Source of the DNA: Nissolia schottii
Taxonomy: Eukaryota > Streptophyta > Magnoliopsida > Fabales > Fabaceae
Direction: 5' to 3'
DNA length: 64,000 bases
Assembly: GCA_003254905.1 (NCBI GenBank)
Contig: QANU01011896.1
Span: forward strand, 139,964-203,963
Positions 12,934 to 23,704 of this stretch are shown here, piece after piece; positions within the stretch are counted from its first letter, which is position 1, and each line of letters opens with the position of its first letter. The notes beneath the pieces were generated by a model. The model saw nothing but the letters and a program-made list of their open reading frames with translations, did not search any database and was not told the DNA's origin. The position numbers were made by a program, and so were the translations under genes.

Positions 12934-14295
12934 CAACACTTTTTAAGTATATCCTTAGTTAAATATGAAAGCATTGTTTGAGTTTAATATAGTCTTTTTT
13001 AGTTTTTTTTAATTAATTATCCATACTTTCAAGTGGTGTCACGATTAAGTGACCTATTCAACAATGTGCCTTGTTTAAAATTTAAGCTTTGGTGATCTCT
13101 TTAAATGCAACTCACTTATACTGCACTTAATTTTTGTTGGTATACATTACTCTAACAATAGGACTCTAATTTGAGTTTTCTTTCAAAATAACAAATGACT
13201 TAGTAACATTTTATTTTGGAAGTTCTTATAAATACAAAAGAAAAACTGATAAGTCTGGTAAAAACACTTATTAAAAAATAAACGAGGATTATTTTTTAAA
13301 AAAATTATGTTTCTAATACATTAATTAATTTTTTTGATAAAATATATTTTTTTATTAATTTCTTAATAAGTGTCCACAATTGTTAGCAAAATCTTAAAAA
13401 TAAAACTTTTAATAAATGCAAAAAATTGAAAAATAGTAAAAAAAAAATCGATGAGGACTTTTCACAAAGTAAAAAAAAGGACCCAAGCACATTAAATAAT
13501 ACAAGATTCCTGATAAGAAAACATTAAATACGCACATCTCCACACCTAAGCCTCTAATTCAAAACAAAAACAAAAGAAGCCATTGGAAGAGTTGTTGGAG
13601 CATCCAAAGAATCTAATCAGTTATTGGTCCTTACCAAAAAAATAAAATAAAAAATCAGATATTGGAGGAAAGCACACACATGAATATATATGTTGACTCA
13701 AAACCCAATAATGATAACAAGATTATTCTTTTTTTTTTTTTATATTTCAAAAAATTATATTAAAATTTAAACCTAAAACTTTATTTATATTATCCAAACT
13801 TCTCACTAAATCAACCTCAATAGCTTAGATTATTCATCATTGAATATTGATTAATATATGCCTACAACAAGTCATATTAATAATAGAAAAAACCAATTTG
13901 AAAATATATTTATCAAGGCCTAAAAGCTTTATCCAATAATAATGATCGACTCGAGTGAGATCAGGAAAATTACGTAAGGAAAAAAAAACAAAAAAAAAAA
14001 GAGGCACAAAATGTGTCACCTCGTAAATCGTGTATGAGATATCATCTCCTCCTCACGAGATTCTTCCCCGCCCCCTCAACTCTTCCCCAAAAAACTCAAC
14101 TCCTCGCTCCGAGTTGACTCACTCACTCGCTCGCTCCGCCCCGTTGCCACCTCCGCCGTCATTGCAGCCGCAACAGCCGCCCCTTTTCCCTTCCGTCAAT
14201 GCAAAACTCGCAGCCGATTCTCGCCGGAATCTCCACCCTCCTTTTTCTGACACCCTTTTGACTTGTTGCCCCTTTTTCTCTTCACGTGAAATCCG

Positions 14296-17200
14296 ATGGC
14301 TCCTCTTCGCTCTTCTCTCTTCCTCCCCGCCGCCCTCTGCTGCCTCCTCCTCCTCCCCCTCGCCGCCAGCGACGGCGACTCCGATCCACTTTACATGTGA
14401 GCTTCCTTCTCACTCTGTGTGACTTCAATTTCCTTCGCCCCATGTTCCAGATTTTGCTCCGAACTCTCACTATTTTGATTCTAGAAGTGGGTTTGGTGTT
14501 TTAGTATTATTGGTGCAGTAAAAATTGAAACTTTGAATTTCCTGTGTATGCGCGTGTTTTGTGATAGTTAGGGGAAAAGTTTATAGGGTATTTTTAGGAA
14601 TCTCATTTCTGTGCACAGATGAAATGAATGAGTGAATGACTGATGTGCTTATTTTGTTTTCTGCTTAATCTCAGTTGTTAAGCATGGGGTGGGAGTGTGA
14701 GATTAGGAATTTTTTGAGATAATGCTATGTGTTTCTTATTGGAGTTTCATTGTTCTTGATTTAGTGTGTTAAGCTTTAACCTTTAAGTATAGGGGTTAGT
14801 ATGTTGAGCTTTCATGACTATTTTACTGCTCTTGATTAACCATGAGGACTGTGGGTCCATTGCCATGTTTTGCTCTTCCCACATTCACTCGTACTAATTA
14901 TCATGTGCCTTTACTTTCTAGAAATTTTGAGTTTGTTTAAGACAGAGAGTAGCGCAAATTAAGAAACATCGTAAGGAAGTTATGTTAGCTATCAAGTCAT
15001 TCACGAGCCTCCGGGTGAACAGCTTAAGGTTGTTGTTGTAGAAGAGTTAGTCACTAACAAGGTGTCAAAGTTGACTTACATTAAGATAGTTATCTTATGT
15101 TCTATTCCGCAATATGATCAATTTTGGTTGTTATTATTAAATTTCAGAGGTTGTGTAGAACAGTGCGAGAAAACTGGATGTGTAGGTGATAGATGCTTCC
15201 AACATTGTAAATTCTCATCAGATGGAAAACCAATTGATGGTCCCTGGTATATGCACGAACCCCTTTACCTGAGGTGGAAACAATGGGACTGCCGCACTGA
15301 CTGCCGGTATCACTGCATGCTAGCTAGAGAGGAGGAAAGAACAAATCTCGGTGACAAGCCTGTCAAGTATCATGGAAAATGGCCATTTCGGCGTCTTTAT
15401 GGGATTCAGGTTGATTCATGAATCTTCTAAGAAAATCTTAGTTGTTATATGAATGTTGGTTTTGATTTCTCAATGTAGCATGGATATGTTAATATGGTTT
15501 CAGGAACCTGTGGCTGTTGCTCTGGCCGCCCTTAATCTTGCCATGCAGTTTCATGGCTGGGTGTCCTTTTTCATTCTTGTGTATTATAAGTTGCCTTTGA
15601 GGCCAGATAAGAAGACCTACTATGAGTACACTGGCTTGTGGCACATCTATGGAATTCTATCTATGAATTCATGCTTATGGAATGCTGTTTTTCATAGTAG
15701 GTAAGTCGTTTGCTAGTAATTACCTTTACGGCCTGTATATAAAATTATGTGTCAGTGTTGAAGTACCCTTGAAGCACAATTGTTGTTTCTTCCTGGGGCC
15801 TCAATATTGATTTTCCTACTATTCATGCAAATGCTATTTTAAGTAGTGGCATAAAATTGAAATTTTACACCACTATGCTCATAAAGCTCATCACAAGGCC
15901 CTTCGCATCCATATAACAAAACAGATATATATTAAATATGTTCAACCTTTCTAAGTATACTGCATAATCACAGTGCACAGGAACATTCATTGATTCATTT
16001 AACAGATAATGAAAAAAAGCAAATTCTGAGATCTTCAATATCAAATGTCAATACACACATGATCACAGGGATCTTCGCCAGTTTTGCTTACTTTGTTCAA
16101 TATTTCACTTATTGTAAATTGAGAGGGTTCTGTGATTATTATAGAACCTTTAATTCTTGGGTTTTGATGCATATTTCAAACTTCATTATCTGTAGAGATG
16201 TAGAATTAACAGAGAAGCTGGATTACTCTTCTGGTGTGGCCTTACTTGGATATGCCCTCATTCTAGTGATTCTACGAGCTTTTAATGTGAGGGATGAAGC
16301 TACAAGAGTCATGATTTCTGCTCCCGTGATCGCTTTTGTGACGACTCATATCCTGTATCTGAATTTCTATGAACTTGCTCTCGGTAATACTTTATTCTCA
16401 AATAAAGTAAAAATGTAATTTCTTTCACATTAGAGAACTTTTATGTTCCCTTCCTAAATAGTGGCTTCTTTACCCATGATTGCTTTTGTGACAACGCATT
16501 CTATATGTGAATTTCTATGAACTTGCTAGTAGTAATCTTTTACTTCAGAATGAAATGTCTGTTGAGTTTTGCACATCTTATAATTTTTATGGTAACAGTT
16601 CTGAGATCAAGGAAGATGCAATTCATCCTAAAATAATTGTGGTGAACTGCACTAACTTCTCTAGCCTTTTTGTATTGGCATTAATTGCTACTTCATCCAT
16701 TTTAGTGTAGCTGCTGTATTTGCTTCTCATAATGGTTGGTTGAGTAACAAAAATGTTGTATTTTCCAATATATCACCACGGATCGGATTAGTCTTTCGAG
16801 TGGGGATTCTTAATTCTCTCATCTCTTTGTTTTGTTGTACCCTTTCATGTTTGCCATTTTGTCCTTGGTATCGCGATCATTCTTTTCCTTGCACATGATT
16901 TGATGCTTATTCTTCTTAACATCCATTTGTTTTTCAACATTCTGTGCTCATTTCACTTTTTAAGATTTTCCAAACTGATCTTCATTGGCGCACTGTTCTT
17001 GGGGAGCGCGCTGATGCATTTACTGTTTTCTTCTTCCAGGTTTGAACATGATAGTTTGCACGATTATGGCTGTCTCCCAGCTTCTTATTTGGGCGATATG
17101 GGCCTGTGCTTCCAACCATCCGGCGCGGTGGAAACTATGGTTGGTGGTCGTGGGAGGAGGCCTAGCTCTGGTCTTGGAGACATACGACTTCCCACCTTAC

Positions 17201-17329
17201 AAGGGGTATGCCGATGCTCACACGCTGTTGCACGCAACAACCATTCCTCTCACATTCCTTTGGTGGAGTTTCATTAGGGATGATGCCGAGTTTAGAACCA
17301 ATGCTCTCCTTAAGAAGAAGGTTAAATAG
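14296..17329 (+). CDS. PGAP3/Per1-like GPI-anchor lipid remodelling protein
   Basis: Five exons, 14296-14396, 15148-15409, 15504-15700, 16196-16383 and 17040-17329, join in consistent phase to 345 residues, the usual length for the family. Residues 1-24 form a hydrophobic, Leu-rich signal peptide. A Cys-rich luminal segment follows ([20 protein letters not shown], near residues 35-55), then about seven membrane segments. CREST-superfamily features are visible: [24 protein letters not shown] and a downstream WWSFIRDD. The C-terminus LLKKKVK resembles a basic ER-retrieval tail. PGAP3/Per1 proteins remove or exchange an acyl chain of GPI anchors in the ER or Golgi. All introns are GT-AG. A decayed duplicate of the end of exon 4 sits in the last intron. 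Family assignment is firm; enzymatic activity is inferred. Confidence 0.9.
16470..16560 (+). pseudogene. Decayed partial duplicate of PGAP3 exon 4 inside intron 4
   Basis: Sequence from about 16476 repeats the 3' part of exon 4 (from 16323) and its donor region: CCATGATTGCTTTTGTGACA, then GAATTTCTATGAACTTGCT, exactly as in the exon. A net loss of two bases between these blocks breaks the reading frame. The donor position reads TAGTAGTAATC instead of TCGGTAATAC. It lies about 150 bases downstream of the parent and is probably a local tandem duplication. Confidence 0.75.
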
Positions 17330-18125
17330 TAGTGCTTGTTGATTCAGAGTGGACACAAGGGTGGATCTGGATTAAAGGACAAATGCCTTAAGCTTACTTT
17401 TGATTTGTACATCAGAAAAATACTCATTTTCCTCGTGTTTGGCATTTATTTTGGAATGCTTAAACACGATGGTTCCTGTGGTTCTTGATTTTACAACACT
17501 TGGTTAAGTGTTTACCTCTAGTGTGAGGGATACTTTCTTTGTAAAATTTAAATTTGCAAAATTCTTATGAGCCTTTTCAAACACCCCTTGTTGAAATGTG
17601 CATGTACTTTTCTTGTCTAATTTCTGCAACATGATATCTCATAGGTAAACGCAGTTTTCCTTTTTACAAGGGAAGAAAAAAAAAAGAGGATTCAGAAGTG
17701 ATCTTGTTAAAATATGAAAATTTTCAATAATTTTGTTGGTATCATTTTATACAATTTATACCGATTTTGAAGCACATGCAAGACTACTGACTTTTGAAGA
17801 ATCAATTCATTATGACCAAATTATTAGAAAGTCAAACTTTGCATTGCTTATTATGACTTCAAAATCCAAATCAATTGAATATGATTGTCGAAATATGATT
17901 ACTTGGATGACAAGGAAAATATAGAATTGTGAGAGAAAATGGCAACATGGTTTATTATCATTATTAATTGTAGTATAAAAATGAGTGTTTCGTATAGCTA
18001 TAAAACAATCTCACCCGTTACAACTTGTCACAACAATAATCCATTACTCTTGTCTTTGCCTGCGCAGAAAGTTGGTCTCGCAGAATTTCGCTCACAGCAT
18101 AGCATAGCTTCATCTTTCACTAGCA
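17330..18125. other. 3' untranslated region and spacer
   Basis: The first 250-300 bases should be the 3' end of the PGAP3-like transcript. The remainder is AT-rich, without repeats or coding signal that I can name. Confidence 0.5.
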
Positions 18126-18317
18126 ATGGAAGACCCTCAGAAGAAAAAGGAAGACAAGGTTTTTCTCATCACCATCATTTGAAATGTCCTGTTTAATTTT
18201 ATTGGCTATGGCCATTGTTGTTTCCATGAATGGATGCAAAGTTGTTATCTCTGATTCATTTTGGCTTTGTGGCAGGCAAGAGAGAAGCAACTGAAAAAAG
18301 GAAAAGTTTCTTCTTAA
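18126..18317 (+). CDS. Tiny two-exon frame or 5' remnant of a lost gene
   Basis: ATG at 18126 opens 11 codons (MEDPQKKKEDK) ending at a GT donor after 18158. A good pyrimidine-AG acceptor at 18275 leads to 13 further codons (AREKQLKKGKVSS) and a stop at 18315-18317. Both splice sites look normal and join in phase 0. The Lys/Glu-rich sequence resembles the charged N-terminal extensions of some plant cytosolic aminoacyl-tRNA synthetases, which is only an impression. It may be a truncated duplicate or a chance frame. More open, Lys-rich pieces occur near 18535 and 19008 but cannot be assembled with confidence. Confidence 0.25.
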
Positions 18318-19948
18318 ACAAGCTTAAGAAATGATTTATTGGGTTTAGGGCAGCATATAATATTGCTTGATCAGCCTAGAAACACCCTTGTAAATCCCAT
18401 AAGCAGAAACCAGCAAGAAACTTGAGAAAATAAGCCTTAGAACACCACTTTCCACATGGTGTGCAGTGTCATAGTGTGATAATAATTGGAATTCGCATTA
18501 ATCTGTGCCTCACTTTCTCTTCCAGTGCTTCACAATGGATGACAAAGGATCCAAGGCTGTGACAGAAGCTTCTGTTAGGCTTTACAAGCAAGGTAGGCGA
18601 GGTGGATGTTGACAATATGTATCGTCTTTAGGTAATGCTTTTATCATAGATCATATCATATACATTTATGTGAATCATTTAAATTAAGATATGCCATGCT
18701 GATGTGAATTTGACTTGTTAAGTTTCAAGTATTCTCAAGCTCTCAAATTCCTATCAGATTGTTTATACTTTAATTTGTTAATACTTTCGGTGCCATATAT
18801 AAGTGATGCCTTTCGGTTTACTTGGAGGTTCAAGGAAATATTTCTTCAAAGGCAGGGCTGGAAAAGATCAAGTAGCATATAGACGAGTTAATCAAAGTTA
18901 TCCAAGAATTTTTTATGATGCTGCATACACATGTCCTTTGCATTTCATTTCATTTATAGTCTTTTCTTAACAAAATATTTAAAAGATTGGAGATTTGAAA
19001 TTGCAGGCAGAGGAGAAAGATTAGAAAAGCCTATGAATGCAGCAGGGTATGAAGACAAGTTTTCATCACATATTCAAGATGGGAACAGAAAGAAGCTAGA
19101 TACCCTTCTAATATGAAACTCCTGAAGAAGCTGCGCAATATATAACTAGTAAACTTGGTCAAATTAGCATCTTCTCAGAGATTTAGAGCATTTCGGTCAA
19201 AACTGGTAACTAGGTTTTAGGCCCTTTTCAAGAGAGAGAGAGAGACGCTTCAACTGTGGTCAAGTGGGCCACTAGGCTCCATATAGTAGGAAGAAACACA
19301 AAGGGACTTTGGTTTCTGAAGAAAATTTAGAAATATCTTGTCATATTCCTTTCTGACTAAATCCTCTTAAATCATCAAGCAAGCAGGACTTGAACCACCC
19401 ATATATATAGTATAGATATAGTATATACACGTGAGTATGGGTATGGGTAGATATTGAGATTATGAGTACGAAAGTGAAAAGTGATATGTATATTTTGGTG
19501 TGAGAGGTGTTGAATTAGGGGGTTAAAACGTTATGTACAAATTTATGCGGGGAGAATGTTCCAATTTCGGATTTTCTTTCTTCATGTCAAACTGGTCAGT
19601 GATAGTAATAAAGGTTTCCCTTCCAAAAAGATCAATGACATTATTTCCACATAAAAAGAAGGGGATCTTGGAAACTTGTTATAAGAAAGGATAGTGACTG
19701 TGAAAGTTCAATAGACAAATGAATATTCTTCTTTCTATCTTCCTTCTTAACAAGCAACTGAAAGTTAAATTCTTCTTCTGTACATGAATGTCATGCACTT
19801 TCTGCCTAATTTCTTACTCGCGCGCACACAAAAAATCACTAATAAAAGAAAATCTATTTTTAGTTTTTTTCTTTTGTTTAATAACTTTTGAGTATCCGTA
19901 CAACAAAAATAAAAATCAAGCACTGATACACACATATTGTTGAATAAG
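18318..19948. other. Intergenic region
   Basis: No firm gene. It includes a short GA-rich run near 19232-19246 and, toward 19948, the likely 3' untranslated region of the reverse-strand CBF gene. Open frames near 18535-18595 and 18931-19116 carry no recognised domain. Confidence 0.5.
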
Positions 19949-20635
19949 CTAAATTGAGAAACTCCATAATGACACCTCAGCATCATGGACGTCCACGTCA
20001 GCATATCCATACTCATACCCCATGCAATGTGTGGGAGACATGAGCACCATATCCCTTAACATCTCTGGCATTATTCCCAACACTCGTTGCTCTTCCTCCT
20101 CCATATAAAACACATCATGCCCCTCCCTTGTTGCCGTCACCACCTCGCCGCCCTCCTTTCTCGTGTCATTAGTCTCTAAGGCCAAATTAGGCCGAAAAGC
20201 CTCTGCTACTTCAGCGGCAGCCTTTTGAATAGCCTTGGTATTAGGCGTGGCGGGAACTGACAACCGCCACGTCGAGTCTGCAAAATTAAGGCAAGCATAC
20301 CGGCCCTTTAGGGCCAGCGCCGCCACGTCATGGGCACGTGCTGCCATCTCAGCAGTGGGGAAAGTCCCCAGCCAAATCCTAGTCTTCTTGTTGGGCTCCC
20401 TCACTTCACACACCCACTTGTTAGAGTTCCTCCTCCTCACCCCCCTATACACCGGGTGGCGAGTCTCCCTAAACTTCTTCCTCCCAGCACGCTTCTTCGG
20501 GTGGCTGGCTGCCAGCAGCAGCACCTCCTCGTCGTAATACACCCCTCGACGAGTATTGTTACTGCTGGCATCCAACACTGGCGATGACGTGTTGAAGGAA
20601 GAGGAGAGTTTTGAAGAATGAGTGAAGGTAAACAT
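19949..20635 (-). CDS. CBF/DREB1-type AP2/ERF transcription factor
   Basis: A single intronless frame of 228 residues, as usual for this family. The AP2 DNA-binding domain spans about residues 62-119 ([20 protein letters not shown], then [20 protein letters not shown]). It is preceded by the DREB1/CBF hallmark [16 protein letters not shown] at 46-61 and followed by DSTWR at 120-124, a variant of the usual DSAWR. Val and Glu at the DREB-specific AP2 positions (VCEVRE) favour binding of the CRT/DRE core CCGAC. The acidic C-terminal half ends in LWSFSI, a variant of the usual LWSY, and probably activates transcription. Such proteins are nuclear and drive cold or dehydration gene expression. The coding region is more GC-rich than its surroundings. 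The exact orthologue among legume DREB1 genes is not assigned. Confidence 0.93.
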   Translation of the reverse strand: MFTFTHSSKLSSSFNTSSPVLDASSNNTRRGVYYDEEVLLLAASHPKKRAGRKKFRETRHPVYRGVRRRNSNKWVCEVREPNKKTRIWLGTFPTAEMAARAHDVAALALKGRYACLNFADSTWRLSVPATPNTKAIQKAAAEVAEAFRPNLALETNDTRKEGGEVVTATREGHDVFYMEEEEQRVLGIMPEMLRDMVLMSPTHCMGYEYGYADVDVHDAEVSLWSFSI

Positions 20636-20697
20636 GTGTAAATAGTTTTGAACTTTGATGGGGAGTGAGAAAGGGATTTGGGAGAGTGAGCTATGGA

Positions 20698-20707
20698 ACT
20701 TATATAG
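20698..20707 (-). promoter_or_regulatory. TATA box of the CBF/DREB1 gene
   Basis: Read on the minus strand, CTATATAAGT lies about 65 bases upstream of the start codon at 20635. It is followed downstream by a CT-rich leader, a normal plant core promoter arrangement. Confidence 0.6.
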
Positions 20708-21817
20708 TTGTATTTAATTATTAATTAATGTAGGGTTAATGTGGTGTAGTATGGTATAACAAATAAATATATGCAGGGAATTAGCATATGATGTATATAT
20801 AGCATATGGCTGGGGGTTTCAACTTTAGGAAGGAAAAAGAGAACATTGGGAGTGTGATCTCGTTCTTGGAGATTTTAAGGAGACAGCTGGTTGGCCAGTT
20901 GGGTTGGGTTGGGTGAGAGGTTCATTTCATAAGTTGTGATTGACTTTTGACTCATTCTTTTTTGGTAGTGGTTAGTGGTTACCATGGTACTCTACATGTT
21001 GGGACACATGCCATGGTACCCAAAAATCCACAAATTTTAACTTTATTTTATCACATTTTGTTACACTTTTTTTTTAGTTTATTTCATTTTGTGTCCAAAC
21101 TTACAATAATTAAATATTTGCAATAAAAACTGTTAATTCAGTTTAAAAAGACTAAAATATCCCCCTTTCTCTCGGACACCAACCACAACAAAATGGAAAG
21201 GGAAAGGAAGGTGATGACAAAGGAAAACGTATGGTATATTACGATTGCACTGCACCACTCACAACGTCGGGCCCACTCCAAATTCTCAACCTAAAATTCC
21301 TTTTAGTCAAGGCAAGGAAAGAAGATTAATTTCAATTTTTTTTAAGTAAATCTTTAAATTCGAGGTTAAATTTGTTGATTAAGTTTGTAGTAAAGTCATA
21401 GAAAAGTTAATTATTCAGAGTGAATTATTTGAAATAAGTCAAAGAATTAATTTAATTAACTAATATAACAATTTTTATTACGCATTTTTAATGTCTCATT
21501 TTTAAAATATCTAGTCTCAACTATTTTGAGTCCTTCTTATCACATCATTAGAGGTGGAAAAAAGGAAGTCTCCTTTTGATGAAATAAGTAAAAGAAGCAG
21601 TTAAAATCCCTCTATGAAGGGACTAGTTCCACCTTACATTTCACATAGTCATATGATGTCATGTGACAACTTTATTTATTTATTTTTATAAAAGCATGAT
21701 AATTGAAAAACTTATTATTGTCATAGTTGGAAGTAAAGTTAGTCCTCCTTCTCAAGAGAAAAAATTGACACTTTTGATACTTTTTTTACTTTTTATGATG
21801 CTCTAATAATGTGATTT

Positions 21818-21857
<40 letters not shown>

Positions 21858-22434
21858 AATGTGAGACCAAAATAAAAGCTCTTAGAAAGACATTTATTGG
21901 AGATGCTCTTAAGAGCAAAATTTATCCATCTTACCAACTCCACATACCAATCTAAAAGTTTATTTATTCAACAATATTCAACTAAAATATATTATTTCAT
22001 CACTTATCCACTTCCATGTTAATAATCTCTTATTTGTCATCTTAATAATACTCAACAAACTAATTATTAGTATGTACCAAAAATGAAACTAACTAATTAT
22101 TAGTTATTACAACGTATACATTAATTTTTTTATGTAATTAAAAAGTGAAATGAATAGATAAAATGAAAATGAGATATTTATTTATAGGTTGGATTTGCTT
22201 GCAAAGTTGATAGGTACATTGGCATTTGGATTTTGGACAGATAAAATTAGACACGCAATTGATAAAGAAGACCATATTGGAGACTGCTTTGCAAATCAAG
22301 CTGAGTTTGGCACGTGCCATTTTGACAACTAATGTAACAGTACCTTTGTCTCATGATGGATCACACATTTTCCACAACACGGTTGACTAACCGCCTCCTT
22401 TGATTGAATGCAACACAAGTACATTCATTTATTT
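20708..22434. other. Upstream region of the CBF gene and AT-rich spacer
   Basis: The proximal part (20708-21300) is the probable CBF promoter and holds several CANNTG-type boxes, such as CCATGG-flanked sites near 20980-21015. Further out are a (TA)n tract at 21820-21854 and, near 21870-21910, the phrase GGAGATGCTCTTAAGAGC, common at ends of small legume repeats. No gene is seen. Confidence 0.5.
21820..21854. repeat. (TA)n microsatellite
   Basis: Uninterrupted TA dinucleotides over about 35 bases, seen directly. Confidence 0.95.
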
Positions 22435-22813
22435 GAGTTTTTTAATCTTATACCCCTTTTACATAAGCTAATAACCAAAATACTCACGGTTTCAAACATT
22501 TTATGGGACTATCACAGTTTTGGGTGACGTGGCATCCGTACACAGTGTGACGGACCATGTCAGATTTGCTTACACGGTTGACGGATCCTTGCTAAATTTG
22601 CCCATGGACTTGGCGAATGTAAGCACAAATCGCCTACACGTGGCCGAATTTAGCAAGGATCCGCCAACCGCGTAGGCAAATCTGACGTGGTTCGCGACGC
22701 TGTGCGCAGATGCCACGTCACCCAAAACCGTGATACTCTAGTAAAATGTTTGAAAACATGAATATTTTGATAATTAGCTTGTGTAACAGGGGGTATAAGA
22801 GTTAAAAAAACTC
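22435..22813. repeat. Long fold-back element with arms of about 175 bases
   Basis: The left arm starts GAGTTTTTTAATCTTATACC at 22435. The right arm ends GGGTATAAGAGTTAAAAAAACTC at 22813 and is its reverse complement with few differences. Matching continues inward through CAAACATTTTA, TTTTGGGTGACGTGGCATC and CGGATCCTTGCTAAATT to a loop of roughly 45 bases centred near 22622. Many arm differences are C/T or G/A at CG sites. The unit has no coding capacity and is GC-richer at its centre than its flanks. It is best explained as a fold-back MITE; transcription would give a long double-stranded hairpin. Confidence 0.85.
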
Positions 22814-23669
22814 CATTTATTTCTTATTTCTTACGTCTCAAATTAAATATTACTTTCATTTATTTAGTTTATTCTTACATTAATGTATTTGATCATAATT
22901 ATATTATTAATTTATAAATGAATAAAAAAATAAAAATGACAATTTAGGATGTATGAAATATTTATCATTATCAATAATTTTCTCAACTAAAATAATAATA
23001 ATAAAAATAAATTAATAAATACTTTATTGAAGATACTACAAGAAAAGGACAGATTGGTCGTGGTAGTCATTTTTTACAATCCGCGGAAACGCGTAGAGTT
23101 AACAATAATTAGTAGTAGTTGAATATTCCACCCCAACATGAGTTAATTATTTTTTAATTATAAAAAAAATAGTTTTAGTCCTCGCGAATTAATAAGGCTA
23201 AATTTGGATAAAACTGTAAAAGGTTTAATTATACTTTATTTGTTCTGTTTTAATTGTTCAAAATTAAACATTACATATATTAAGGTAAAAAAAAACTTCT
23301 GACTAAATATACTATAATAATATGAATAGACAAAATTATATTTACATAAAAATAATTTTATATTTTTAATACAATTATTACTCTTTTTATATTCACCATA
23401 TTAGTAAATGATTCACTCACTAGAGATATGAATGAAAAAAGAAACATTAATTACACTTACATATAGTAAATGATAAGATATTTTAGTAAAACCCTAAAAT
23501 AGAGAAATAATTATACAAATTTATTGTTAACTCTTCGTGACTTTCATTAGACTTCAGTCAAATGAGAGAAAAAATATGCTAGTATATGCAAATTGTAAAT
23601 ATTGATTCCTTTTAGCCATTTTCGGAACTATTGATGATATGCATTGCACCATTTCTCTATTCTACTCTT

Positions 23670-23704
<35 letters not shown>

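Larger units (their letters stand above)
9451..14029. other. AT-rich intergenic region with decayed repeats
   Basis: About 4.6 kb between two divergent promoters. No gene is supported. It contains fold-back or MITE-like elements near 11888-12150 and 12803-12933, and a short direct duplication of TGGTCTCCTTTGTGGGT with copies starting near 10739 and 10791. The rest is simple AT-rich sequence with many homopolymer runs. Confidence 0.6.

Noticed and set aside
16507..16710. Open frame in intron 4 of the PGAP3 gene as an extra exon
   Set aside because: It begins in the frame-shifted duplicate of exon 4 and including it would break the conserved protein.
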